Shown one piece after another: positions 12,019 through 23,008 of a DNA stretch of 64,000 nt; position 1 is the first letter of the stretch, and every line of letters begins with the position of its first letter. The notes beneath the pieces are model-generated. The model was given only the letters and a program-made list of their open reading frames with translations, was not told the DNA's origin and made no database searches. The position numbers were made by a program, and so were the translations under genes. Source of the stretch: Lomentospora prolificans (taxonomy: Eukaryota > Ascomycota > Sordariomycetes > Microascales > Microascaceae); assembly GCA_029532625.1 (NCBI GenBank), contig JARFXM010000002.1:930001-994000 (forward strand), read 5' to 3'.

Positions 12019-13414
12019 GCTGTGCTAAATGCGTACTAGATGAGAGGAAAGGATCGGTTGGATGATTCCCTTCCTCGGGATGAATCCTTATTCAGGATTA
12101 GTTCGGTCCCGTCCCAGGCGGCGGCAATGCCTATGTGTCTCTCAACAAGCCGGACGGATGATGGGGCCAAATCGAAGTCAAGGTTCGACAGAGTCTGTAG
12201 GGGACTCGGTCTAATGGAATGGTTTCTCCAAAGCGAAGCGCTATGCCATCGAGTCGATAGAGGCGAGATAGCTGTATGGGCTGTGGTGGTGATTAGGAGC
12301 CGAGGGGATGGCTAGCAATAGACCCAAGCTTCTCTATATCCAACCATGGGAATTAGGTAGAAGAAATGGAATGCAATTGTCGAAGAAGGAAAACAAATTC
12401 TTTTGTCTCTGTGATGCCAAATAATGTGTAAACACTAAGGCCGAAAAGAGTCTAAATGCCAAAAAAAAAAAATGAAGGCTCGATGTTGTCGTCAAAAGGG
12501 TCCAACGAATAGGGGCAATGCGTCACCAAAAAGCAGTGTTGAGAGAAGATAAGAGATTAATCGAGAGGAAAAGAGGGATACGAAGGAAGAGGGAAGGGAA
12601 GAGAAGAGAAGAGGATCTAGAACTTCAGGCTAGCTGAGTCCAGAACGTGGAGATGGAACGAGAAGGACGGAAGGGGACGAGGCACGAGAAAGGGTGAATC
12701 AACCTCTCCTCCCAAACCAGCATCGGTACGGGATCGACCTGGGCTGGCGGCAACAGCTGTCCAAAACAACGGGAAAAGCGGGAGGAAGCCGGATCAGAAA
12801 AGAAAAGAAAAGAGAATAGAGAGGTATTACTAGAGTCAAGGGCCTAGCTTGAGGCGTGGAGGCGAATGGGTAAAGGAAGGGAAGGGATGGTTGGGAAGAG
12901 CAAAGGGCGGAAACACGGCTGCTGGCGGATTGAGACGGAGATGGCACTGGAATAGGATGAATAGCACCGAGGATCTAGATATCCGACGATGAACGGCGCG
13001 GCGGGAATTGTCTAGCGGAGAAGGAAGAAGAGAAAAAGAATCCTCTCTTGCACTCCTTCTTTTTCCACCTCGTCTCCTTGTTTCCCCCTTCAACCTGTCC
13101 TCTCCCCTCAAATCTGTCTTACCCCCCCGCCCCCGGCCCTCTTTTGCTAAAAGCTACGTGATGGAAGAATTGAGCCTACTGGGAAGTCTTGCTGGGATCC
13201 CCATTTTGGCGAGGCAGACACAAGGTTGACGAGCCAATACCGGCGGAAGCATTCGAAGCTCAGGACGCGATCTGCAGCTGGCAAAAAGCTGGTTCGGCGT
13301 CGCGCTTGGTGCTCATCCTACCGATCTGAAACCCGTTCGGTGCCAAGGAGGTTGCCGGGAGGGGCCAGCTCCGGGGTACGCGACCCTGTCCGGCGCCTGT
13401 GCGAAAAAAGAGAG

Positions 13415-13449
13415 CGAGCCAGCCAGGCAAGGGGTCGCTGGCTGGCTCG
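13415..13449. repeat. Perfect 12-bp inverted repeat (hairpin) built from GCCAGC motifs
   Basis: Arms 13415-13426 (CGAGCCAGCCAG) and 13438-13449 (CTGGCTGGCTCG) are exact reverse complements separated by 11 bases. It lies in the gene-free stretch, more than 1.3 kb from the nearest supported gene. It could be a binding site for a dimeric protein or a cruciform/hairpin; no run of T follows, so I do not call it a terminator. Confidence 0.8.
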
Positions 13450-14361
13450 GGGTAATAGCCAGTGACAATTCTGGCCTGAAAGATCTGCTGAGTAAGCTGA
13501 TTTCCAGAGAGATCCGCCAGGCCTGGCGGGCTTTGTTTTGCCGACGCGGCGGAGACTCGGCGCTGCCAGCCAAAACGCGGATGAGAACAGTGGAGCCACG
13601 GCTGCCCTTGCCATTTTGCCAGCATTCCGGGCTCGCGGTCGGCTTCTTCGTAGAATCAATATTAATAGTCAGCAGCAACCATCAATTTAGGACACTGGGT
13701 TGAACTTTCCCCATCCAAAATGGTGGAAATATCTCTGTGTAGTTTAAACAAATCCTGTAATTCGACGCCCAAGGCGGCTTGAAAAGAAAAGAAAATTAAA
13801 CTCTTTCCCTCGTTGGCTGTCCAAGCTTTGCGACGCGCATGGCCAGCTCGAAACATGGCACTTCTCAGCCAGCCCCAGCGCGAACGTGACAGCTGTAACA
13901 GAACAACCAACACCCTAGAGCAAAGCCTTATCGATCCCAGCCAGGCTTTGCGACAGGGGGGTCACACAGAGCTGCCAATTAAGATATCATCCGGCGCCCG
14001 CCATTGGAAGACAGAGCTGAGGAGCTGTGTTTGGGGAGAGCGCCAGCCAGCTTCAGAGATTAGGTTTGGGCTGGAAGATCGACGACTTTTTGTCACACTT
14101 GCTTCGTTATTCTCCGACACTCTAAACTCGGCCCCCCTCCCCCCTCCCCTTTATTTCCCTTACTTTCGAAACTCCTCCCCACATTCCGACCAGCCGTTGA
14201 GTCTCGGTGCTCTCTCTTAACACCTTCATCCGCCCTCTGTTTCTTCTCCTATTTCTCGTAGTCGTTTCGCCCTTTCGGCGAGACGTTTTACATTCTTCCA
14301 TCCTACGCTGGCGAATTCTTCCATCACTGCGAATGTTCGTTCCCGGAAGCTGGACTGCACC

Positions 14362-14377
14362 GGGGGGGGGGGGGGGG
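14362..14377. repeat. G16 homopolymer
   Basis: Sixteen consecutive G on the plus strand. G runs this long are rarer than A/T runs in such genomes and may form G-quadruplex structure. No gene is adjacent. Confidence 0.95.
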
Positions 14378-14542
14378 AATGTCATGGTATCAATGCTAGC
14401 ATGCAGCCGATAATGCACGAAATGCGGGTTAACTTCCTGGTCCACGCCTAAAGCTGCCATGTCCGGGAACCAGTAAAGCTGTGAGGCGGGCCAGAGATTT
14501 ACTTTGCGGGCAACATCAGACGAGGAAAGGATGGGATTGCGC

Positions 14543-14570
14543 AAAAAAAAAAAAAAAAAAAAAAAAAAAA
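14543..14570. repeat. A28 homopolymer
   Basis: Twenty-eight consecutive A followed by GAAAGAAAAAAA. No adjacent coding sequence suggests a retroposed transcript end, and no target duplication was recognised. Confidence 0.95.
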
Positions 14571-14782
14571 GAAAGAAAAAAAACCCCAGCTCGACTCGAA
14601 AAGCCAGTAGGCGCCTTGGTCCGCGCGATATACAACCCGGCTGGTCGTGGCTGGGAGAAACGATGTGCACATCGCCGTTGGAGAAGCACGCGCCTAGAGC
14701 AACCGAGTCTGCCAATTGCCGAATGGACGTCATCTAATTCTCTTCTACCTTAATACGTGCCACGCGAAAGAAGAACGTAAAC

Positions 14783-14801
14783 ATATATATATATATATAT
14801 A
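14783..14801. repeat. AT microsatellite
   Basis: About nine AT units in a row in otherwise mixed sequence, in the gene-free stretch. Confidence 0.9.
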
Positions 14802-16453
14802 AAGACTTCTCTTCTCCCACATACGAGCCGCTCGCAAATGAAGGCAGATGGAATCTATGCGGCAATCTACACTTTGAGTTCCGAAAGCGGACACACCGCG
14901 GTCAAGGTCCGAGTGGAACTCAAGTCCAATGATCAAATCTACATGTGTGGGTTCTACTCACTCAACCCCTGCCGGTGGACACGGGAATATCCGGCTAGTT
15001 CTTTTGATGAACTCGTTGGAATTTCCCTTCCAGCCGCCGGTTTACGAGGCTCCAGGTAGAGAGACAGGGTGGCAGGCCAGCTTCATACGATCCGGGAAGC
15101 CATGGAAGAATTATACGATCGACCAGGGAACATTCCGGCCCGGTTTGTCCCCGATCCCTGAACACGACATGGACGTCCGTATAACTCCGAGCTGGTGTTC
15201 GCCCAGCCTTTCGGCACATCAAGACTTTGTTGGGGACAATATCATTCCTGGAATATCCTGATAGAAAGGCACGGTTCCCTGGCCGAGCAAACATGCTCAC
15301 GGAATGACTTGCGAGTCGTATCTGCGAACACCGGCTTAGAATATCCCGGTGGGCTCTCGGATGCAGCTCTCGGACCAAAAGTCCATCCAAAAAACAAACA
15401 AAAAGAGCCTCAATTCGAGGGAAACGGTTGACGGAAACTGCAGAGGTAGGTGTGCACTGTACGATCATGTACCCTCTTGTCAACGAATAGGAACCCATGA
15501 ACCATGATGCAGGCGTCGACTTGGAAGATGAATCCCTCATTCGCTCCCCCCTTTCCTCGTAGCCTGCTACGGTGTTATTGCGGACCGAACGCGATGAGCC
15601 AGATGGGTTTGCGTTTCAGCCGCAAGAAAGAGGTCTCGATTTCACTTGTCCCCCTTTTCTCCACTGGTTGTTCATCGATCCTCCGTTGGACTCCACCCCT
15701 TTTCTCATCTTAGCTGAGCGATATGCCTCGAGCGCTAGCACCCAACAGCCAGCCTGATATCTACGGAGCTGTTGTTACGATAACGTAGGCAGGGAGACAC
15801 GCCTGTTTTGCCCAGCTTGCCAATGATCCGGCGACACGAGGACGCCACTACCCATGCCCTGTTTTCCAGCTGGCTGGTGAAGCGGAAGTTACTTGTCCAA
15901 GATTGCGCCTTTTGCGATCAGGGCTCGGCAGTGGATGTGCTTGCTTAGCCTGCCAAGATCCAATATGTCCGCTTTTCTCGGGCCTTTCTGCCTTTGGGCA
16001 CTTGTGAAAATGAGGGAGAAGAAGAGCCAGCGTTGGAATGCGGTAGAAATGCTGATCCCAGGCGCGGGGTGCAGCATGCTTAGAAATACCGTCAGCCAGC
16101 GAGGGGCATATGACCTATTTAGTTCTTTTATCAAAAGAGAGGTAGTCGACGCACAGGAAATAGATATCCCGTTGCGGGAGGTAGAAAGCTCGAAATATCA
16201 ACGCAATATGTCGCAACGGGGCTTTCGATCCGACCTAATGCATCACGAAATCGCTTCATCTCACCCAGCGGGGCTGGGTTTTAACGGTCAACCTGTCGCA
16301 ACCCCGGCCCAAGGGCCTGAAAGAAACCGGAATGGCGACAAGTGTCTTAGAGGGGGGAAAAGGATGCGCCCCAACAGGCTGGCAAGCCCTGCAGGAAGGC
16401 GCATCTAGACCAGGGTGTCAATAGAAGGGTTGCATGAGAGAAATACATGATGG

Positions 16454-16476
16454 GTGTGTGTGTGTGTGTGTGTGTG
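16454..16476. repeat. GT microsatellite
   Basis: About eleven GT units in a row. The open frames that cross it on the minus strand (His-Thr runs) are artefacts of the repeat. Confidence 0.95.
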
Positions 16477-19400
16477 CATGTATGCATGAGGTGGTTGTGT
16501 AAGTGAACAGGGCCCGTCTGGCCTCCCCCCCGAAGAAGGATGTTTTACAAGGGACGTCGTCCGCAAGCGTTTGTCCAATCGTGCGAGTACAGCTTGCAGA
16601 TAAGATAACGGATCCCGAAAAGAATGTATGTTTCGACAGTGCTCGGTGGTAGAGAGACAAAACAAATTGTTGGGAGGGTCGCACGGAAACGCGTTGATGA
16701 TCGAAATGATCACTTGCTGATCTCCGGAAACATGTAGTGAGAAAGGTGTGTCAGAGCGAGATCGGAGATTATTTTATCAGATTGATAAGATTAAGATGGC
16801 CCGTGTCAAAGGGAAACAAGAAGGAAAATGGTGCTTCAACAGGTTGGGTCACGCCTTGGAAAAAGCATTGGGTGGTCAGTGTGCGCCGAGGTAAAAGTAG
16901 CAACCAAATAAAAAAAAAGGAAAAAAAAAAAAAAGGAAATTACAGCCCTGATTTCCGGAATCCAGTCCTTGGATTTCCTTGGTTGTCCAGTGCCACCGAA
17001 AAGGGTTGATTCCGTTCTTGCGTGACGCCCGGTCAAGAGCGAAGGACACAATTACACAATATTGGCTGAGAGACAGTGCCAGAGTGCGTCAGGACACCAG
17101 GCAGAAGACCAGGCCAAGCAAGCCAGCATTATGGAACGCCGAGTGCTGGCAGTACTTGGTGGGGCTGGCGGGATCAATCAGACCTCAGGCTTGGCCATTC
17201 CCCAGCAAAGAAAAGAAGCGAGCGAGGACTAGCGCAGGAAGGAGAGCCTAATCCTCAAACAAACAGAGGCCGAAGTGAATCAATCCCTGCATCGTCCCAT
17301 CATCTTTAAACCGTGCTACTCGTAAACTGTATGGAGAATGTCGCAGCGCTCCTGCACAAGCACAGAACTAAAGACTAGCCTGGCATGGCATTCCGGACCC
17401 TCTGAGCCGGTAATGATGTGCCAGCGTATGTTTCTGGCCTAGACTGCGCCGCAGTTCGAAATGACGCAGTTCACTATAAGTGCACGGGGGGTTATGGGTT
17501 CCCGGGGTTGGGCACGAAGGGGCAAGGTTATGCGAGCTTGCGCTGCCAATCCTTGTGGAACGAACGACGACGGTTCGTTCGCGGGAACTTTGGGATTGCC
17601 TGGTCAAAAACTTCGCATCTGGCGTCTTTCCACTCTCCCCCGTCGAGCCATTCTTTGATCTTTCTGTTGGGAACAAACCTGGCAATATGCGCGTTTCTCC
17701 CTTTTATTTCGCGTTGTCCTTTTCGTGAGTCGATTTCCTGGGATATTGTTGAACTCTACAATTTCCCCTGTCATCCTTCTGCCGTAACTGTATGGATCTG
17801 CCGCTAGATGAAAGTATCTCTGGAAAAAGGGAGGGCCGGAGACATTCGGATCCAAAGTGGAGGAATGTCGGCTCATCCATTGACCACTTCCCAAGGGGCA
17901 TGGCCTGATCCTGGGAAGAAAACACCAATTGATCCATTTCCCTTTTCCCATCAATTTGATCTCACCGACACCGAGATAGGTGCGAGCTGACAACACTTTT
18001 TCATCCCTTCCAGCCGGGCTGGCGTCACAAGGGCCAGCGGACAGGGTTGAACCAAAACGGGATGCGTATATTTCTCCGTTAATACATGCATGCCCCAACC
18101 ATGAGCTGGGCGGGCTGAGACCGAAGACGATCATCTCACCGATCTTTTTGTCTGTTCTTCGCAAAACGGGGGCAGTATTGCGATGTAACGACGATCCAGG
18201 CCCTTGGATTTAATCTTCGTTCCCTGTAGCCTCCCTCCCTCCCCCCAACTTTTCGCTCTCTCATCAATGCTGATTCGATGTATGCGTGGCGAATGGTTGG
18301 GGCATGTGGACTGGCACGACGGGGGCACAAGTGGCGTTTCCGTACGGTGGGCCAGCCGGAAACGCCGTCCGTAGCTAGCCTGTTGTGAGCCTTTTTCCTG
18401 CTTCCAGCATAGGGATCCATGGAGCCAAAAAGTGCAAACCTCAGAGCCTCAAAAGGGTCAGGTGAGAATGATGACGGCTGCACATTCTGCGCGCGACTAT
18501 AAAGCATAACGATACTGATTGGAACTCTACGACGAATGAGCGACCTACCGAATTTCTCCGGATTCCCTGAGACGAGGACAGGAAAGAAAAAAAAAAGGAG
18601 GCGTTCGTAAAAGGGGGGAAACGATACTGTACCACAACTCCGACTTTCGGGAGGGTTGGGCGGCAAATGGCTAGCGTTAGATTATCAATCTATCCTGATT
18701 GAGACACGCCATCCATCTGGACAAAATGTCACCATATTACGTGCCGCCCTTGCGAAAAGAAAGTGGCAGATAATAGCCAATTCGCTTTCCCTGGGGTAAC
18801 TTGGCTAAAAAAGAAACAGATATCCCGTCATGCTTTGAGAACGAAAGGAGAGAAAAGGAGCCAATTCAAAAACGGAACGCATGCGCATCTGAAATCAAAA
18901 CCATGTGCCAAAGAGAAGCTGCATTTTGCAATGTGTGGTGCGTGTTCATCTCGGCTTGGCCATCGGCTCGGCTCGGCATGTGAGGGGTTGTAGGGGAAAT
19001 AGCTATTGCGTCGCTCGTGGAACCAAGGCTGGCTGCTGAATCTGATGATTTGGAGATCAAGCGAGACCGGGGCTGTTAAAACGGTGAAAGGCGCCAGGCC
19101 AGCGTTACAGAATTAACCACTACACGGATACGCTACATGCGTGTGTACACTTGGACAGTGTCTTCAAAGCTCGAGGTGCTCGAGCCATGGGCGACGTAAA
19201 CCCTCCCCAAGGCCCAGCGGGAGGAGTTCAACCATCTTTGGGCTCTATCTTAAAAAGAAACCAAGTTTTACCCAGATTGGTTCAAGTGCCGTGTCTGACC
19301 TGTCAGAATATTTCAGAGCGTCCTGGTGGCCTGCAGAAACAGAGTCATCCGCTTTTTCCACTGGTGCATCGGTCTCTGATTCTGAGAACGCGCTTCAACG

Positions 19401-20353
19401 CCAGTGGCTCGTAGATACGGATGACATCCATAACGTGCTTTAGCTTAGCTTGCGAAGGAGTCGCACATGATACCAGTCCTCGGGGCAGCCAAGGAACACC
19501 CTCGGAGTCTTAGCCCGAGCCAGGGAGGGCTGGAGAAGAGCCACCCAAAGTTTTTTCAAGTGGGACGGACATCCATCACTTCAGGGTTTGCGCTTATCAG
19601 ATCAAATGGGGACACAGTGTGCCGTCCGCGGGGGTAGCCGGAACCTGGATACCGGCATTGGTTTCCCCATCGCCCAATAGACTACCCATAGTGCTTCCTC
19701 CTTCAGTCATACATTACTGTTGTAAATGGCAAAACGCCAGCAAGCCTGGGGCAGCGGGTAGAGAAGGAATAACCGACATACCGACAAGCCGACCCACCAA
19801 ATGGTGTGGGCTAATCGTCCTCCCAGAGTTCGAGATGAGAAGCCCGCGGAAGGAATATCGGGAAGCCATTGGTCACTTGTGATGGTCTCTTGTGGGTGAG
19901 AGGGCGGACTCTTTGGGAATGCGCGATAAATCACGAAGTTTGGTTAATCCCTCGGAAATGCTGAGATCACCGGTGCATCATCACCCTATGACGAAAAACC
20001 AGAGAGAATGGAAACGGAGTGCAAAGGAGAAAAGAACTCGAGTGTACATCTGTCATCCAGGGCTCCCGCTGCATAATGCAAGGTCTCAACCTTGTCAGCG
20101 ACTCAGCGCCCACGGAGAGCCAGCAGTAAATGAATTACCACGTCTTGGGTAAGCGTGGTCAAATGCCAGATTCGAGGAACGTGAATGGTAGGAGGTCCAT
20201 CAGGATTACCAGCTGCACCCGACTCCCTACTGCACTGGTAGGTAGAGTTACCTCGGAGAGAACCTAAGGTTGAACCCCAATTCATTGCCAAATATCCCCT
20301 GTAACCCTAGCTGAGCCAGAGTCAAGAGGTACTTCCACGTGCTGTCGCTGGCC

Positions 20354-20369
20354 GTACCGTCAACGGTAC
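20354..20369. promoter_or_regulatory. Perfect 16-bp palindrome GTACCGTCAACGGTAC upstream of the reductase gene
   Basis: Two 7-base arms (GTACCGT and ACGGTAC) around a CA spacer, about 700 bases before the reductase ATG. Fungal Zn2Cys6 regulators often bind inverted CGG/CCG half-sites, and both triplets are present, facing each other. That it works as an operator is inference. Confidence 0.3.
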
Positions 20370-20640
20370 AGCAACTGGGCACTGTGACACTGTGGAACAC
20401 CGTGTCCACCGTGCAGGTACCACTTCAAGGCCTCAGTAAAACTGTGGATTACTGTGGGTTCGGCACCCCGACGGAAGGACATAAAAAAAAAACTGAGCGG
20501 GGCTCTGAGCGCGCCACTACCCGTACGAAGTGGCCGGACCTAATCAAATCCATTGATCAGATAAGTCTGCATGCCCTTGGCAATTATCACTTCCTCAAGA
20601 AACATACGGCCCCCAATCTACTTTTGCTCAACAATTCGCC

Positions 20641-21064
20641 CTTCCTTTTCGCCTCTTTAAACTTCCTCAGTTTCTTACCTCTCGATTGACCTACATTTCC
20701 CTTTTCTTCTCACGCCTTATTCAATCCAACCCAGCAACTGTGGTCGGTTTTCTCCCTACCCTCGGCTGTTTCGTTTCGACCTACCGGCAAGGAACAATCC
20801 CACCATGCACCTGCTGATCGTCACTTCCTAACTTCCTAACGTCTCCAAAAATCTCGCGTATTTTCCAACAGGGAGAAAAATTCAATAAAGGGCTTCTCAC
20901 AACTCTCCACGTCCACTGCCTAGGGGATTTTCTTTTACAGAACCTCTCTTCGTGTGGTTCTTCCCTCTCCTCTCTTTTAATCCTTGCGTCACGCAAGAAT
21001 TCTCATCCCACTCCCCCTTTTCTTCGCCACTAAAACCTCCCTTCATATCCTTACCCATATCAAG
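20641..21064 (+). promoter_or_regulatory. Pyrimidine-rich leader of the reductase gene with an upstream ORF
   Basis: This stretch is strongly C/T-rich, as in promoters and 5' leaders of well-expressed fungal genes. It holds one ATG in good context (CACCATG) at 20805, opening an eight-codon upstream frame (MHLLIVTS) that stops at 20829-20831. There is no other ATG between that stop and the main start at 21065. If the transcript starts before 20805 the short frame could tune translation; the transcription start is not visible from sequence. Confidence 0.45.
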
Positions 21065-23008
21065 ATGCCCACCGAGATTATGGACGCGCTTTTCGCGCCA
21101 ACGGCCGAGCAGATCAACAACCACCTCACTGCCAACCAATTGACCGTTCCTACTGCTCCCTCGGTAGCTCCGTCCCTCACCTACTCTGACGACTCGGACG
21201 ACCAAGAAGAAGAGGTTATTAAGCCTGCCCGCCGCCGAAGAAGGGCGTCCACCCGCTTGATTGCCAGCAACGCCGCCGATGTCCAACGAATTACCGGCGA
21301 GACCACTGCCCAGATCATTACGAGGTGTTGTGGCGGTGGTTGCTGTCTCAGCCTCAACTCACGCCAGGAAGGCCTCGAGTACGAGCGCGTTACGCTTCCC
21401 GACAACTATGCTTTCCGGTCTTTGAATCTCAAGGTTGACGGTGTGATCCCCACCACTCTCTCCAATGTGGTCGAGATGCCCGACCAGACTGTCTTTATCG
21501 AGCCTCTCAAGTCCGCCCGCGCCTCCAGGGTAGCTGCGGCGTCGGCGCCTTTGCCTCTCGCCGATTCGACCGAATCCCTTTCTAGTATGGTGGCTTCGGA
21601 CGTTAGCGAAGGTAGCGTCAAGACCGAGGAGGCCCAGACACCTGTGACTAGCGCTCCGTCTTCCCCCGCCCTCCCTCCCCGCGAGCTCGAGAACGTCGAT
21701 ACCACCATCCAGCCTCCCAGCTTCGTGCAGCCCCACCCTCCCTACCATGTCTACCCTGCCCGCATCCACATGGCGCGCGAGTTGACCAGGCCGGGCGCGG
21801 AGAAGCGGACCTACCATTTCGACCTTGACGTCACTGATTACCCCCCCGAGACCGGCATTGACTTCAAGGTTGGTGGTGCTATTGGTGTCATGGCTCCCAA
21901 TGCGCCGTATATCGTCGAGGAGGTTCTCGATTGCCTCCTCGTACCCCGATTCCAGCGTGACAAGCCCATCTTGCTCAAGACGACCCAGGGAAGGTGGCCC
22001 ACCGTCTGGGGCGAGGACCAGGCGCGCGAGCTCGTCACCACTCGCCGCGATCTTTTGACCTGGTGCGCCGACATTCAGTCGTACCCGCCCAACAAGCCTC
22101 TGCTTCGCCTGCTCGCCGAGTACGCCGACAATGAGGATGAGCGCAAGCTTCTCTTGTTCCTCTGCTCTGCGGAGGGCCAGTCGGTATTCTGCGACTTCCG
22201 AACCGGACCTCACATTTCCATCACACAGCTCCTAAACGCCTTCCCCAGCTCCCACCCCCCTCTCGATGCCCTCCTCTCTGTCCTCCAGCAGCTTATGCCC
22301 CGCTTCTACTCTCTCTCCAACGATCCCCACAAGTCCTCCATCAACGAGGCTGGCGAGAGCAAGTCTCGCCGCGTGATCGAGATTGCTGTCACTGTTCATG
22401 AGGCTGATGACTGGAAGCTCGGTACTCGAACCGGCGTTGGCTCCGGCTACTTTGAGCGGCAGGCCGAGAAGTTCATGCAGGCCCAGGCGTCTGGCATTGC
22501 CGCGCCTGAGATCTACGTGCCCATCTTCAAGGGATTGATGGCCAACCCGCTCGCGACCCAATTTATCGCCGACGGACCCATGATCCTGATCGGTGCGGGT
22601 GTCGGCATAGCGCCCTTCCGTGGCTTTGTTCAGCGGCGGCTTAAGACGGCCAACTGCGCGAACAAGGTGTGGGTCATCCAGGGCATCCGCGACTCCCTCG
22701 TCGACGAGATCTACAGCGGCGAGTGGGGCATCCACGAAGATGAGGTGAAGAAGATTGTCGAGAGCCGCCGCGGCGAGGGCCGCTACGTTCAGGAGGAGGT
22801 GCGCCACCAGGCCGAGCTCGTCTGGAAGGTTATCAACTCGGTCGATGGTAGGATCTTCGTCTGCGGTAGCTCCAGGGGCATGGGTGAGGGTGTCGAGGAG
22901 GCGCTCGTCGACGTTGCCATGAAGATGGGTAATCTCGAGCGCGAGGAGTCGCGCAAGTTTTGGGGCCTCAAGAAGGAGGCTGGCCAATACATTGCTGAGA
23001 CTTGGTAA
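21065..23008 (+). CDS. FAD/NADPH reductase of the CPR/CysJ fold without an FMN (flavodoxin) domain, 647 aa
   Basis: Single exon. I choose the ATG at 21065 (A at -3); the frame is open for 27 codons upstream but without an earlier ATG. Residues 1-80 are acidic then Arg-rich. Residues 88-94 read CCGGGCC. About 100-240 looks like a linker rich in Ser and Pro. From about 245 the C-terminal two thirds match the ferredoxin-NADP reductase module of cytochrome P450 reductase and sulfite reductase flavoprotein: an insert domain (about 300-400), the FAD-binding RFYSLSN at 413-419, the pyrophosphate-binding GAGVGIAPFRGF from 510, a late VCGSSRGMG loop, and a C-terminal ETW whose aromatic end would stack on FAD. 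A flavodoxin domain, present in both classical families, is absent, so electrons must go to a separate acceptor or through the N-terminal cysteines. The acceptor is unknown. Strong G/C-ending codon use suggests good expression. Confidence 0.85.
   Translation: MPTEIMDALFAPTAEQINNHLTANQLTVPTAPSVAPSLTYSDDSDDQEEEVIKPARRRRRASTRLIASNAADVQRITGETTAQIITRCCGGGCCLSLNSRQEGLEYERVTLPDNYAFRSLNLKVDGVIPTTLSNVVEMPDQTVFIEPLKSARASRVAAASAPLPLADSTESLSSMVASDVSEGSVKTEEAQTPVTSAPSSPALPPRELENVDTTIQPPSFVQPHPPYHVYPARIHMARELTRPGAEKRTYHFDLDVTDYPPETGIDFKVGGAIGVMAPNAPYIVEEVLDCLLVPRFQRDKPILLKTTQGRWPTVWGEDQARELVTTRRDLLTWCADIQSYPPNKPLLRLLAEYADNEDERKLLLFLCSAEGQSVFCDFRTGPHISITQLLNAFPSSHPPLDALLSVLQQLMPRFYSLSNDPHKSSINEAGESKSRRVIEIAVTVHEADDWKLGTRTGVGSGYFERQAEKFMQAQASGIAAPEIYVPIFKGLMANPLATQFIADGPMILIGAGVGIAPFRGFVQRRLKTANCANKVWVIQGIRDSLVDEIYSGEWGIHEDEVKKIVESRRGEGRYVQEEVRHQAELVWKVINSVDGRIFVCGSSRGMGEGVEEALVDVAMKMGNLEREESRKFWGLKKEAGQYIAETW

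Larger units (their letters stand above)
12019..20640. other. Gene-free stretch of about 8.6 kb rich in simple repeats and GCCAGC motifs
   Basis: Between the P450 gene and the leader of the reductase gene I find no reading frame with a recognisable domain. The longest open stretches (14122-14733 minus, 15893-16408 plus, 17604-18164 minus) have no motif and overlap other frames. Contents are an inverted repeat at 13415-13449, G16 at 14362-14377, A28 at 14543-14570, an AT run at about 14783-14801, TG at 16454-16476, a perfect palindrome at 20354-20369, and many copies of GCCAGC/GCTGGC (dense at 13.2-14.1 and 15.7-18.4 kb). It may hold promoters, untranslated leaders, non-coding transcripts or lineage-specific small genes that cannot be seen by eye. 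Confidence 0.5.

Noticed and set aside
14122..14733. A 203-codon minus-strand frame
   Set aside because: It crosses the A28 and G16 homopolymers and owes its openness to them (Phe and Pro runs).
15893..16408. A 171-codon plus-strand frame in the gene-free stretch
   Set aside because: No domain, no codon bias and no plausible start context; lengths of this order occur by chance in a 9-kb interval.
20984..21064. Upstream extension of the reductase by 27 codons
   Set aside because: It has no ATG, only a TTG; the ATG at 21065 has a good context.
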